Counted from the stretch's first letter, positions 40,222 through 52,657 are shown. The stretch: 64,000 nt of DNA from Pseudomonas sp. TH31 (GCF_016650815.1 NZ_JAEKEZ010000038.1:186001-250000); one strand, 5' to 3'. Notes: generated by a model not told the origin, from the sequence alone. Made by a program: numbers and translations.

Positions 40222-43200
40222 ATGGATATTTTCAAGCGTCATTTCGTCCCGACAGCGATGGCTTCCGGCTCGAATCCAGTGTTGAGCACCAGCGTCCTGT
40301 TGACTGACAGTGATGAGTTTGCACGCTGGGGCAGCACCGCCGGGCTGGTGGTCATTCAGACGGACATTGAACGTCTGGCCGCGCCGGATGAACTGGAAAA
40401 GCTCCTGTCGCGCCTCGACGCTAGCCGTGCGCACACCGTCCTTTGTGCCGTGTCTGGCGAATGCCCGCCAGCGGTTGAGCCATACCCTGTAGTCAGTCAA
40501 TGTGCGCAGGTTTTTCTGGGGCTGATCAAGGGGCTGATCAGCCAATCCAGAGCCGTCGCGCTGGTGGGGCTGCGCCGTCGCGACGCCCTGGCAGCCAGTG
40601 TGCTCGATGGCCTGGGGTTGTCTGCGTGCCAGGAAACGACCCGCCTGCGTTATGCCTCGCTGATTGTTGAAGGCGCGTTGACGTCGACGTTGACCCAGGC
40701 GATTGCCACGGCGCTGGACCAGCCCGGCGTACGGCATCGCTTTGACGGGCAGACCCTGGCGCGTGAGCAACTTGAGCCCGTGGGCAAGCGTGTCGAGTCG
40801 AGCCCGGGATCCACCTTGCGCCACAACGGTTGCTATGTGGTCACGGGCGGCGGCGGCGGTGTCGGGCGGCTACTTTGTCGGTGGCTGGCCCGTGAGTACC
40901 AGGCCAAGGTCTGTGTGGTCGGACGTTCCTCGGTGGATGACGAACGACGCGCAATGCTCCTGGCGCACGGCGTGACCTCTTATGTGCAGGCCGATGTGGC
41001 GGACCGACAGTCACTGGCGGGGGCGCTGAATCATTTCAAGGATCGTTATGGCGCCATCGACGGGGTTTTTCACCTGGCCGGTACGACGGCTGATCGCTTG
41101 CTGATCAACAAAAACAGTGCAGATGTCGAGCGGGTGCTGCTGCCCAAGATTGCCGGCAGCTTGAATCTTTGGGCCCTGGACTCATTGATACAGCCAGGCT
41201 TTGTCTGCCACTTCAGTTCCCTCAGTGGGCTGGTGGGTAATGTCGGGCAGGCCGACTACGCCGCTGCGAATGGTTATATCGATGAGCTGACCGATTTTGT
41301 CAGTCGCCAGGCGCCAGCCGGTCGCGCTCGCTGGCAGTCGGTCAACTGGGGGTTGTGGGCTTCCGAGGGCATGCAAATGGCCGAAGGGAGCAGTGAATTA
41401 CTGGCCCTGTCGGATGAGCAGGGCTTGGCGGCATTGCGCACCATCCTCGACCAGGCCGCGCCGCGTCTGGTCGCCTTCGCTGGCAGCCGCGCAGTCCTCG
41501 GTGCGCTGAACCCGTCCGGTGGCGGGCAAGGCGTGGCAGATTCAGCGGCGGCCGTGAGCTTGCCATCCCTGAGCCAGGTCAGTGAGTGGATTGGTTCACT
41601 GGTTTATACCTTCAGCGGCTTACGCGATGTGGCGCATGACGCATCGCTGGTGGCGCTGGGCGTGACGTCTTCGGCGCTGATCAGCATTGTCTCGGCGGTG
41701 GAGCATCGATTGAACGGTAGCGGTGTCGCGGTCTCCCTGAGCAAGGCGCTGATTTTCGATTACTCATCGGTGAGCGCGTTGAGTGAGTATTTGCTCGGTA
41801 CCCAGCCCCAGGCGCTCGCTGCGGCATTTGCCAGTGAAGGGGCAGGGCCGCCCCGGCCTTTGCCGGCCATCGAGACGATTGCGCCCACGCCTGGCACGCA
41901 GACCAACCTTGAGGATCGCCTGACACAGTGGGTGCAAGAGGTGGTTCGGCGCTTCAGCGGGATAACCGATCCGTCGGTGGACGATAATCTGCTTGAGCGT
42001 GGCCTGGATTCGGTGGCCAGCATCAACATTGCCACCGAACTGGCTCGACGTTTGTCGACCCAGGCCCCGGTCAGCATCAGCAAGACGCTGTTGTTTGAAT
42101 ACTCGAGCATCAGTCAGATGGTGCGTTTCCTGATAGATCGCTACCCGGCGCAGATTGCCGCCGTGCTGGACGCTGCGGTGGCCCGGGCGGTGCCGGGCGT
42201 TACTTCTGCCGCCGTGACGGCGACGGTGGCGGCCAGCCCCGTGGCCGATGTCGCCTCGGGTGTCAGTGCTCACTATCGGCCTGATGACATCGCGATTGTT
42301 GGCGTGGCGGGCGAGTTTCCGGGGCGGACAACCTCGCCCAGTTGTGGGCATTGCTTGAGTCCGGGTCCGAGGCGATCAGCGTCATCCCCGCGCAACGTTG
42401 GGACTGGCAGCTCGATTACTCAGCCGATCCGAAACAACCGGGCGCCAGCTACGGCCGTCATGGCGGTTTTCTGCGGCGGGCCAAACAGTTCGATCCGGCG
42501 TTTTTTTCCATCACCCCGATCGAGGCGGCGCGTCTTGATCCTCAGGAACGGCGGTTGCTGGAAATGACCTACCATGCCCTGGAAGACGCCGGGCATTTTG
42601 CCGATCCGCTGGAGGACACCGGAGTCTTCACGGCTGCGATGTTCGGCCATTATCAAAACCTGAACGCCGCCAGCACGGTGACCAGCAGTTCATTTGCCTC
42701 GATCGCCAACCGCATTTCGTACACCTTTAACCTCCAGGGCCCGAGCCTGTGTGTCGACACCATGTGCTCGGGGTCGCTGACCGCCCTGCATCTGGCGATC
42801 AACAGTCTGCGCAGTGGCGAATGCACCCAGGCGCTGGTCGGTGCGGTCAACATCATGCCCCACTCGGGCAAGTTCAAACTGCTGTCGGCGGGACGTTTCC
42901 TGAGTCCCAGCGGACGGTGCCACAGCTTTGGGATCGAAGCCGACGGTTATGTGCCGGGTGAGGGGGCTATCGCCCTGATGCTCAAGCCACTGGCCCAGGC
43001 GCAAGCCAATGGTGACCGGATACACGGGGTCATTCGTGCCACTGCGCTCAATAGTGGCGGGCGCTCCAGCGGTTTTACCGTGCCCTCGGCAAGAGCCCAG
43101 GAAAAGGTCATTCGCCAGGCGTTAAGCAAGGCTGGTGTGGACGCCAGCCAAATCGATTATGTGGAAGCCCATGGCACCGGCACTCGACTGGGCGATCCGA

Positions 43201-46200
43201 TCGAGATCAACGCACTGAGCGCGGCCTATGGCACGCGTCAGGGCGAACGACGCTGCATCGGTTCGATCAAGAGCAATATCGGGCACCTTGAGTCGGCTGC
43301 CGGACTGGCCGGCCTGGTCAAAATCCTGCTGCAGTTCCAACATCAGTCGCGGGTGCCGACGCTCAACTGTGAAATCGAAAATCCCTGGTTGAATCTGGGC
43401 GACACTGATTTTCGCTTGCCGCGCACCACCGAACCCTGGACCGCTGACACGCCGCTGCTGGCCGGGCTCAGTTCGTTCGGCGCCGGGGGCTCCAATGCCC
43501 ATGTCATCGTTCAGCAGTACATCGAAGCGCCGCCCGCGCCCGCGCCACAGGCGGAATATTTGTTGCCTGTTTCGGCGCGCACACCCTTGGCGTTGAAGGA
43601 CCGGATCAACGATTTGCTCGCCTGGATCGACAAACATCCGCAGGCCAGCCTTGCAGCGGTTGCCTATACCCTGGGCGTCGCCCGTGAACACTTTGGGCAC
43701 CGTGCCTGTTTCGTTGGCGACAGCCTGGCTCGTTTCAAGCAACAACTGCTGGATGCCATAGCGGGGGTGCCTGTCATGGATCAATCGCGGTCTACCCTGC
43801 AGGCCCTTCAAGCGTCTTACCTGGCGGGGGAAACACTGAATTTCGCGGCGTTGCATGACAGCCGCAGACTGGTGTCGTTGCCGCATTATCCGTTCGAAGA
43901 ACAATCGTATTGGGACGACCAACTCGTGACCTCCGGGGCGGTGGGCGCTGACCCGCTCACGCCTGTGGGCGACGATACTCCGGCGTTGGAGAAGGCTTCG
44001 GTGCCGGTGTGTTTTCAAACCGTCTGGGAGCCTCAGCCCGTTCACGCATCGGGTGGTGCGCGAGGGCAGGGCGCCATCGTCTTTTGCAACCCGTCACAGG
44101 CCCGGGCGTTGATCGGCCAACCACGCATCGTGGTGGTCACGCTCGGTGACAGCCTGCGTCTGGACGAACATTTCGCCCAAGTGCGCAGCGATTCGATCGA
44201 CGATTGCCAACAAGTCTTGCAGCGTTATGCCCCAGGTGATGGATCGCTGCGACCGTGGCTGATCAATCTGGTGCAAAGTTCAGCTGAGGACATGCAGGCT
44301 TCATGGGCCTGTTGGCTGTTCACGCAGGCGAAGGCGATCAGTGCTGCCGGGGCCCGTTACCGGATGGCCTTTGTCCACGAAGAAGGACTGGATGTCTGGC
44401 CGATGCCCGCAGCCGGGGCCGTGAGCCGATTGTTTCGGGTGCTGCAAATCGAGCAGCCCGAATTCGAACTGCTGTCGATGACCGTTGCATCGCAGGACTT
44501 CGAGCATGTGCCGCAGCTGCTGGCGTCTGCGCTGGATGAGCTGGCCAATGCTTCTGACGGCTTCAGTGCCAGTCGGCATGTGGCCGGTGAGCGCTGGCAG
44601 GCTCGCGTGCGTGAAGTGCCTTGGCCTGAGGCGAATGGCAGCCGTTTTCGCCACAAGGGGGTCTACCTGATCACCGGGGGCATGGGCCTGATCGGGCTGG
44701 CGGTCGCCGCACGCTTGATCAGCCAGTTCGATGCCAGGGTCGTATTGGTGGGTCGCAGCCTCGCGGGGGACGCGACCCGACACAAGCTTGCCGGATTGGC
44801 CGCGCCGGCAAACGTCGACTACATCAGTGCTGACATGAGCGATAGCGCCGCAGTCGATGAGCTGGTCAAATCGGTCATTGCCCGGCATGGCGCGTTGCAC
44901 GGTGTGTTGCATGCTGCCGGGATCACCCGGGATGGGCTGTTGCGCAACAAACAGCTGGCGGACTTCCAGAAGGTGATAGCGGTGAAGCTCAACGGCGCGC
45001 GTCATCTCGATAGCGCAACCGCCGATGTGGCGCTGGATTTCTTCGTGTTGTTTTCATCGGTGTCCGGGTTGTTCGGCAATGTCGGCCAGGCCGATTACTC
45101 AGTGGCCAACCATTACCTGGACCTGTTCGCCGGCGGTCGTCAGCGGCAAGTTGCCCGAGGGCATCGGCGTGGTTTGAGCCTGTCGGTGAACTGGCCTTTG
45201 TGGCTTGAGGAACAGGGCACTGGCCCACAGGATCGGGTTGCCCTGGGCCGCTATTTGCAGGACAACTACGGCATGCAAGCGCTGACCCCAGCTGCAGGCG
45301 TCGACCTGTTGGTGAGGCTGATCGATGGCGTGGACGCGAGCATGACGCAGATTGCCCCGTTCGTTGGCGACAACGAGAAAATCCGTCGCAGTGTTGCTCC
45401 TGACGGATTGCGCAGCAGCTCGGCGCAGACGGCTGGCGCAGTGGCCATCGCTGAAGGCCGCAGCGAATCGGCGACGCCGGAGCAACTGAAGCTTCGGCTC
45501 AAGGCGCTTGTGAGTGCGTTGACCGGTTTGCTCCCCGAGAACATCGATGATCGCTGCAGTTTTGGTGACCTGGGGTTGAACTCGGTCATGTTGCAACAGC
45601 TGGCACAAGACATAGAGGAACAGTTCAAGGTGCCGATGGCCCCCAATACGCTGTTCACCTACAACTCAGTCGCGCAGTTGATCGATTACCTTCATGAACG
45701 GGGGCGCAGTCTGCGGCCCCGGTCTCGGCTCCCGGCCCGGACGCACGCTCGTCGCCGGCACCGGTGGCAACGCCGGCCAGCGCTCCAGACATCGATGACC
45801 AACGGATTGCGATCATCGGCATGGACGGCCGCTTGCCCGGCGGCCAGGACCTGGCCGGATTCTGGGAAGGACTGATGGCCAATCGCAGTGCGATCAAAGC
45901 GGTGGAACGCTGGCCCGACAAGGCCTGCCATGCCGGGATCATTCCTGAGATCGGGCACTTCGATGCACGTTTTTTCGGGATATCGGCGCGCGAGGCGATG
46001 CTGATGGACCCGCAACACCGACTGTTTTTGCAAGCGTGCTACAACGCGCTGCTCGATGCCGGTTACGCGCCGTCCTCGCTCAAGCGCGTGGGGGTTTTTG
46101 CCGGCGTTCAGTTCAGTGATTACCAGACCCTGCTGCAGCGTTCCGGACAGAGTTTTCATCCCTTTGCCGCTACCGGGAACGCCCATGCGATGCTGGCTAA

Positions 46201-47471
46201 CAGGGTGTCCTACCTGTTCGATTTCGAAGGCCCGAGCCAGTCCATCGATACCGCCTGTTCGAGTGCATTGGTGGCGGTCAACCGTGCCGTCATGTCGCTG
46301 CAGCGGGGGAGTGCGACTACGCGCTGGCCGGGGCAGTCAGCTTGTTGATCGACAGTGACATGACCGAAGCGGCGCAGAGCATGGGCGTGCTATCGCCAAA
46401 CTTTCGTTGCGCCACGTTCGATAGCGAAGCCGATGGCTACGTTCGTGCAGAGGGGGTTGGCAGCCTGTTGCTCAAGCGTCTGGTCGATGCTCGCCGCGAC
46501 GGTGACAGCATTCATGCGGTGATCGAGGCCGCCGAGGAGAATCACGGCGGGCGGGCCAACTCGCTGACGGCGCCCAACCCCAACGCGCAGAAACGTCTGT
46601 TGCTTGCCGCCTATACGCCGCCGCTGGCAGCCCGAGTCAGTTACATCGAAACCCATGGCACGGGAACCCGCTTGGGCGATCCGGTGGAAATCGATGCCTT
46701 GAAGGGCGCCTGGCACACGCTGGCGCCAGGCCAGACGCAGCCGGTTTTGCTCGGTTCGGTCAAGACCAATGTCGGTCATCTGGAACCGGCCGCCGCCATT
46801 GCTTCGCTGTTCAAGGTGATTCTGGCCTTCAAACACCGGGTGCTGCCGGCCAACCTGCATTTGCGCACGCTCAACCCTTACATCGACTTCGAGCATTCGC
46901 CGTTCCAGGTGCTGGATCGCAACACGCCTTGGGAGGGGCATGATCGCGTCGCCGGAATCAGCTCGTTCGGTTTCGGCGGGACCAATGCTCACGTGGTCCT
47001 GTCCGAACCACCGGCCTTCGCCGCACAGGCGTCGTCGACACACGGGGAGCACTTGATCGTCTTGTCTGCGCGCAGTCGTGACTCGCTGCTGGCCATGAAG
47101 GAGGCCTTGTTCCTTCACCTTGATTCGCCACTGGGGCGGTCGCAGGCTTTGGCTGACATCGCGTTCACCCTGGGGGTCGGGCGCGAGCATTTTGAATATC
47201 GCCTGGCCTGGAGCGTTCCAACCGTCGATGCGTTGTTGCATGCCTTGCGCGCGGAGCATACACCGGATGTTCACCACATTGGACGAGGCGCCGAGCCGGC
47301 CGGAATCGACGGGCAATGGCCGGACCCTCGCGAGCGGTATCTGCACGGGGGCAGGTGCAATGGTCGACCTTGTACCCGCTGGCTGGCCGGCTCCATTTAC
47401 CCGGTTATGCCTTCGATACGCGCCGGTATTGGTTTGACGATGATTCACAGGTTCAGCCGGGCAATCGCTGA
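40222..47471 (+). CDS. LkcF-like trans-AT PKS (KR-ACP-ACP-KS-KR-ACP-KS), four frameshifts
   Basis: Frame losses lie in G runs at 42321-42324, 45700-45704, 46305-46309 and 47347-47351. One base at each restores 2417 codons ending at 47471. Domains: KR (40830-41500; TGGGGGVG, ADYAAANGY); an ACP-like unit with GVTSSALIS (Ser kept, preceding Asp lost); a canonical ACP (GLDSVASINIA near 42000); KS (DTMCSGSL near 42760, EAHGTGTR, KSNIGH); post-KS linker; KR (44640-45360; TGGMGLIG, ADYSVANHY); ACP (GLNSVMLQQL near 45575); KS (DTACSSAL near 46250, ETHGTGTR, KTNVGH); terminal linker (LHLPGYAFDTRRYWF). Both KRs lack the LDD motif, so they should be A-type, unlike the KR of the LkcC-like protein. No AT. 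Confidence 0.84.
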
Positions 47472-47488
47472 AATCACAGGAGCAGAAC

Positions 47489-50252
47489 ATGCACACGGAC
47501 GAGACACACAACATGACAGCACACCTGAAACCGCAACCGGCCGAAAAAGTGGTGATTGTCGGGGCTGCCTGCCGTCTGCCCGGCAGCGAGTCGCTGTCGG
47601 CCTATTGGCAGAACCTGATGGCCGGTCAGCGTTGCGTTGCCCCGGTCACGCGATGGGCGTCTCTGCGCGGGACGGCGGTGCATGGTGGCCTGCTGGCGCA
47701 TGTGGACGAGTTCGATGCGGGGTTTTTCCGCATCTCGCCCAACGAAGCGCGCTGCATGGACCCGCAACAACGGTTGCTGATGGAAACCGTGCAACATCTG
47801 ATGGATGACTGCGGTGTGCCGGTCCAGACCTTGCGCGACTTGCAGTGCGGGGTGTTTTGCACCGGCCTGCCCGGGACTATAAGTTTCTGCTGGCCCAGGA
47901 GCCCGAAGCGGCTTTCAGCAGCCACAGCTTTCTTGGCAACGCCACGTCGTCGTTGGCGGGCAGAGTGTCTTATTTCTACGATTTCCATGGTCCCTCGGTG
48001 AGCCTTGATACCGCTTGCTCATCGTCATTGACGGCCTTGCAGGTTGCCGTTTCACAGCTGCGTGCCGGTGAATGCGAGGCTGCGTTGGTGGCCGGGGTCT
48101 CGGTGTTTGCCACTCCGGAGGTATTCGAGTTTGCCCAGCGCTCGAACATGTTGTCGGCGCGGGGGCACTGCGACGCTTTCGGTGACGAAGCCGACGGTTT
48201 CGTCCCGGCCGAGGGCGTGGCGGCCATCATGTTGATGAGCGCCGGCAAGGCCCGGGAGCTGGGGCTGGAAGTCCTGGCAAGCATCGAGGCGATCAGCCTG
48301 AATCACGACGGCATGAGCAATGGCATGATGGCGCCCAACAGCCAGGCTCAAGCGGCGTTGATCGCCGGTTCCTACGAGCGTAGCGGGATTGACGTAGGGC
48401 GTATCGGCTACGTCGAGGCCCACGGTACGGGCACACGCCTGGGGGATTCGATTGAGGTGGCGGGGCTGGTCAACGGTTTTCGTGCTCAGGCGCAACCTTA
48501 TGACGCCTATCTGGGGGCTTCGAAAAGCGTCATTGGCCACACGCTGGTGTGCTCCGGGTTGGCCAGTGTGATCAAGACCCTGCTGATCTTTCGTCACAGC
48601 ACCATTCCGGCCCAGCCTCTGGCGGGTTCCCTCAATAGCACGCTGGACCTTGATCGGTTCATGATCAGCGAACAGGCCGTCCCCTGGCCGTCCGACAAGA
48701 CATATGCCTGTGTCAGTGCCTTCGGTTTTACCGGCAGCAACGCTCACCTCGTGCTCGGCAAGCCGGAGCGGCGCCAGCTTGAACCGCAGAACAGCCCGGG
48801 CCCCTGGGCTTTTTGATCAGCGCTCAATCCTGCGCCAGCCTTCATGCGCGTGTCCGGCAGGTGCTCGGCATTCTCGATGGGCTGTCGGACGATCAATTGG
48901 CGGCGCTCAGCGTGGCGCTTGGCAAAGGAAGCCAGCCGTACCGTCTGCGCCTGGCTGTCACGGCTTCGACTCGTGAGGCCCTGATGACGCAATTGCAGCA
49001 ATGGCTGGCGACACCGGCAGGGCAGCTCGACGTCAGTTGCTCAAAGGTCGAGGGCCTGGCCGACGCCGTGCTCGCCGAACGTTTGCAGCGATGGCTGGCA
49101 GGTATCGACCTGCCGCTGTACGACACCGAGCAAGCGGCTCGATACCCGAGAATCGAACTGCCGGGTTACCCGTTTGATCGCAAGTCCTACTGGGTCGGGG
49201 CCGAACTGATCGCTGCTCAAGCACCCGTTGCTACATCGAGCCCACGGCGTGGCAATGTTCTGGAGACGCTGAAAAGTGATCTGGCGCGCTTACTCGGTTT
49301 CGATCAGGCCGACATTGATACCAGCCGTTCGCTGCGCGATTACGGAGTCGATTCGATTTCGTTGATTGAGCTCTTGAGCCGATTGGGTGCCGGTGCCAGC
49401 CGGATGCAGCCTCATGACGTCTTCGACTTTGCGTCCATTGCCGCACTGGCTCAAGCATTGGAGGCGCTGCAACCCGTTTCGCCAGTCGCCTCCAGGGAGG
49501 ATGCCGTCGCGCCGGTCGGCCGGTCGCCAATGACCTGGACACAAACCGGGCAAGGGCGCGCCATCGTGCTGCTGCCACCGTTGAACATGAGCGCGCAGGC
49601 CTGGATGCAACAGGTCAATGTCCTGACGCGCCAGGGTTTCGCCCTGCATATTCCGTCGTATCCCGGTCATCAGGGGACCCCGCTGGATGAGGGGCGCTTT
49701 AGCCTGGAGGGGCTGGTGCTGGAGATCGAGGCCTATATCAATGAACAGCTCGAAGGCCGGCCCGTCCCCGTGGTGGGCTGGTCGTTGGGCGGCTGTCTCG
49801 CATTGGCGCTGTGCCGCCGAGCCCCGGCAATGGTCGAGTCGATGATCCTGATCAGCACCGCCGCACGTTTTGGCGATGATATCTTCGGTAAAACCATCGA
49901 GTTGAATGCTGAACTGCAGGCCCATGCCGATTACCTGGATATCTTGCTTGAACCTCGGCAGAGCATCGTCGAGCAGGTCGGGGCCGGAGCGTCGATGAGC
50001 ACGCTGAGCTGCTACTACCAGATGCTCGGGCAACTGGATTTCAGTGCGCAACTCCCCGGCATTGCTGTGCGGACGTTGATTGTTCATGGTCAGCAGGATG
50101 TGGTCATCGCCGGTGCGGATGTGAAGCTGTTACAGCACCTGCCCAACGCTCGACTGGAAGTGTTTGCTGGTCAGGGACATTTCATTCCGTTGACTGCCGC
50201 GCGGCGCTTCAATGAGCTGTTGCTCGACTTTGTCCAGGCTCGGCAACCTTGA
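47489..50252 (+). CDS. LkcG-like PKS termination module (KS-ACP-TE), two frameshifts
   Basis: AGGAG before 47489 sets the start. The frame is one base short at 47873-47875 and again in the T run at 48810-48814; restoring both gives 921 aa. KS: DTACSSSL near 48010, EAHGTGTR, and KSVIGHT where KSNIGH is usual. ACP: GVDSISLIELL near 49345. Thioesterase: alpha/beta hydrolase with nucleophile GWSLGG near 49780, Asp in HGQQDVVI and His in GQGHFIPL. The TE would release the chain as lactone; in lankacidin it forms the delta-lactone. The stop overlaps the start of the next gene. Confidence 0.85.
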
Positions 50253-51055
50253 ATAACCTGACCTGTACCCAACAGGAGCCGGGCCAATGCGCACTGGACG
50301 GGTTCCTCACCGGTATCGAGTCGCTGGACACGGGTCTGGCGGCAGTCACGGCGGTGTCGGGGCGCTTCAACCTGGAGCGCTTCGATCCTGGTTTGTACAC
50401 CCGTACGGGGGTCGACTGTCCGCCTGCCATTGTCCGGGCTGTGCCTGGCCGCCAGGCTGAATACCTGGCGGGGCGCTGGCTGAGCCGGCAGCTGTGGGCC
50501 AAGCGCAATCTCGCGCCGGTGCAGGTTCATTCAGGGGCGCATCGTCAGCCGATATGGCCGAGCGGTTGGGTCGGCTCCATCAGCCACACATCGACTGTCG
50601 CCGTCAGTTGCCTGGCCAGGTCTTGCGAGGTTGGACTGCTGGGCCTGGACCTGGAGAACTGGCTGGCGCCAGAGGTCGCCGACAGGATCAGCACCACCAT
50701 CGTCGACCGCCAGGAAGCTCGCTATCTTGGGATGCTGGGGCCTTTTGAGCACATGTTGACCCTGGCTTTTTCAGCCAAGGAAAGTCTGTTCAAGGCGGTT
50801 TATCCGCAGGTTGGCGGCTATTTTGATTTCGATGCGGCGCGCCTGGTCGAGGTACATTGGCCCTCGGGACGTCTGGTGATGAGGGTGACACAAGATCTTT
50901 CGACGTCGATCAGGGCCGGTATGCTGTTCGAAGGTCATTTTCAAATGTGGGCAGGTGCCGTGTTCACGCTCATTGCCCATCCGCCGAGTACTGTTGCGCA
51001 CCATCAGGGAGTGGTTCAGTGCCTATCGGGCCGATCGTTTAAGGAAGCGTCATGA
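50249..51055 (+). CDS. Sfp/EntD-type 4'-phosphopantetheinyl transferase
   Basis: 268 aa from a TTG at 50249 that overlaps the PKS stop; no upstream in-frame alternative exists. Conserved motifs: WVGSISHTS (about residue 110), GLLGLDLEN with the Mg-binding Asp and Glu (about 131), and FSAKESLFKA (about 174). It converts apo carrier proteins to the holo form. Being locked into the operon, it probably serves the five ACPs and one T domain here. I do not recall a PPTase in the Streptomyces lankacidin cluster, so this may be an adaptation to the new host. Confidence 0.9.
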   Translation: MNNLTCTQQEPGQCALDGFLTGIESLDTGLAAVTAVSGRFNLERFDPGLYTRTGVDCPPAIVRAVPGRQAEYLAGRWLSRQLWAKRNLAPVQVHSGAHRQPIWPSGWVGSISHTSTVAVSCLARSCEVGLLGLDLENWLAPEVADRISTTIVDRQEARYLGMLGPFEHMLTLAFSAKESLFKAVYPQVGGYFDFDAARLVEVHWPSGRLVMRVTQDLSTSIRAGMLFEGHFQMWAGAVFTLIAHPPSTVAHHQGVVQCLSGRSFKEAS

Positions 51056-52657
51056 CTCAACGGTTACTCCAACTAGATCAAGTGTCGTTCAACCTGCCCG
51101 ACGGGCGCGTACTGTTCGATCACTTGAACCACACCTTCAGTACCAGGGCCACCGGCATCGTTGGCGCCAATGGCTGTGGCAAGTCCTTGCTTGGCCGGCT
51201 GCTGACGGGGAGCAACTGCCCACCAGCGGCATCGTCCGTCGCGAAGGGCGGGTTTACGCCGTGGCGCAGTTACTGGAGCCGGAGCGCTATCCCAGCGTTG
51301 CCGCGCTGGCCGGGGTCGACTCTATCCTGGCGGCGCTGGAGCGCATTGCCCAGGGCAGCGTCGACGATGACGACCATGCGCTGGCGGTCGACCAATGGGA
51401 TTGCGCCACACGCCTTGAGGCGCAGTTGCAGCAGATCGGCCTGGGGCATTTGAACGGCGACGTGCGCACCGACACCCTCAGTGGGGGCGAACGGCAACGG
51501 GTGGCGCTGCTGGGGGCGTGGTTATCCAGGGCCGACTGGCTCATTCTGGATGAGCCCAGCAACCACCTGGATATTGATCAGCAACACAAGCTTGCGCAGC
51601 AGATCGATCGCTGGCCCAACGGCCTGGTGTTGATCAGCCACGACCGCGGACTTCTGGAGCACGTGAACGAAATCGTCGAGCTTTCGCCCTTGGGGCTGGC
51701 GGTTTATGGCGGTAACTACAGTCAGTATGCGGCGGCACGCGAGCAGGAACAGCAGTCGTTCCAGTCGGCATTGCAAGGGGAGCGGGCGCAGGCCAAGCGT
51801 GAGCAACGCGAGATGGTCGTGCAGATGGAGCGTCAGCAACGGCGCAATGCCCGCGGCGACCGCCAGGCCCGTGACGGCAATCAGACCAAGCTGATCACCA
51901 ACGCCCAGAAGGAACGCAGTGAAAACAGCCAGGGAAAATTGCGCCTCAATCAACAGGTGGCCCGGGAGCAGCAGCAACAACGGATCACCGAGGCCCGTGC
52001 GCGGTGTGCGCCGGACATTCAACGCATGATGTTGTCCCCGGAAAGCGCAGTGCCCAATGGCAAGCTGGTTGTGCAACTCAACGACGTGATACTCCCGTTC
52101 GGTTACACGGCAGCGGTCAATCTGACGCTGACCGGGCCTATGCGCATGGCCATCCTGGGCGCCAACGGCAGCGGCAAGTCGACCCTGTTGCGAGTGATCG
52201 CCGGCCAACTGCCGGTGCGTGAAGGCGAACTCATCCGCAGTTGCCATATCGGCTGGCTGGATCAACACGCCGGGTTGCAGTACCCCGAACGCACGCCGGT
52301 GCAATGGCTCCACGAGGGTAATCCGCAGTTGCCCGAGGCCGAGGCGCGGACCCGCCTGGCCCAGATGGGGATTGATGCGGATCGTGCGATGCTCAAGACT
52401 TGCCAATTGAGTGGTGGAGAACGCCTGAAAATAGCCCTGGCTGCGCAGCTATATGCACAGCACCCCCGCAGTTGCTGTTACTGGACGAACCGGATAACCA
52501 TCTGGATCTGCCCAGCAAAATCGCGCTGGAACAGATGCTGAATCAGTACCAGGGGGCATTGATCGTGGTGTCCCACGACAGCGCTTTTTTACAGGCCATT
52601 CATCTGGACGCCGAGTTCCATCTGGACAGCGAGGCGTTGGTGTCCGGAGCGGGGTGA
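51052..52657 (+). CDS. ABC-F ATPase, candidate self-resistance protein, two frameshifts
   Basis: Starts in an ATGA overlap with the PPTase gene. One base is missing in the G run at 51207-51210 and one in the C run at 52463-52467; restoring both gives 535 aa. Two ATPase domains without membrane segments: Walker A GANGCGKS and GANGSGKST, signatures LSGGERQRVAL and LSGGERLKIAL, and Walker B LILDEPSNHLD and LLLLDEPDNHLD. The Arg/Gln-rich linker (near residues 230-330) is the region that reaches the ribosome in ABC-F proteins. Antibiotic-linked ABC-Fs rescue ribosomes blocked at the peptidyl-transferase centre, the site lankacidin binds. A housekeeping Uup/YheS-like role is less likely given the operon position. 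Confidence 0.85.

Noticed and set aside
25933..50252. Assignment to mupirocin, rhizoxin, kalimantacin or pederin-like pathways
   Set aside because: No HMG-synthase beta-branching cassette, no ER, no integrated oxygenase, and only five KS domains; the gene content fits lankacidin better.
25933..52657. Programmed frameshifting as the reason for the split PKS frames
   Set aside because: Sites lack a common slippery sequence and downstream structure, and ten events in one pathway would make full-length protein negligible.
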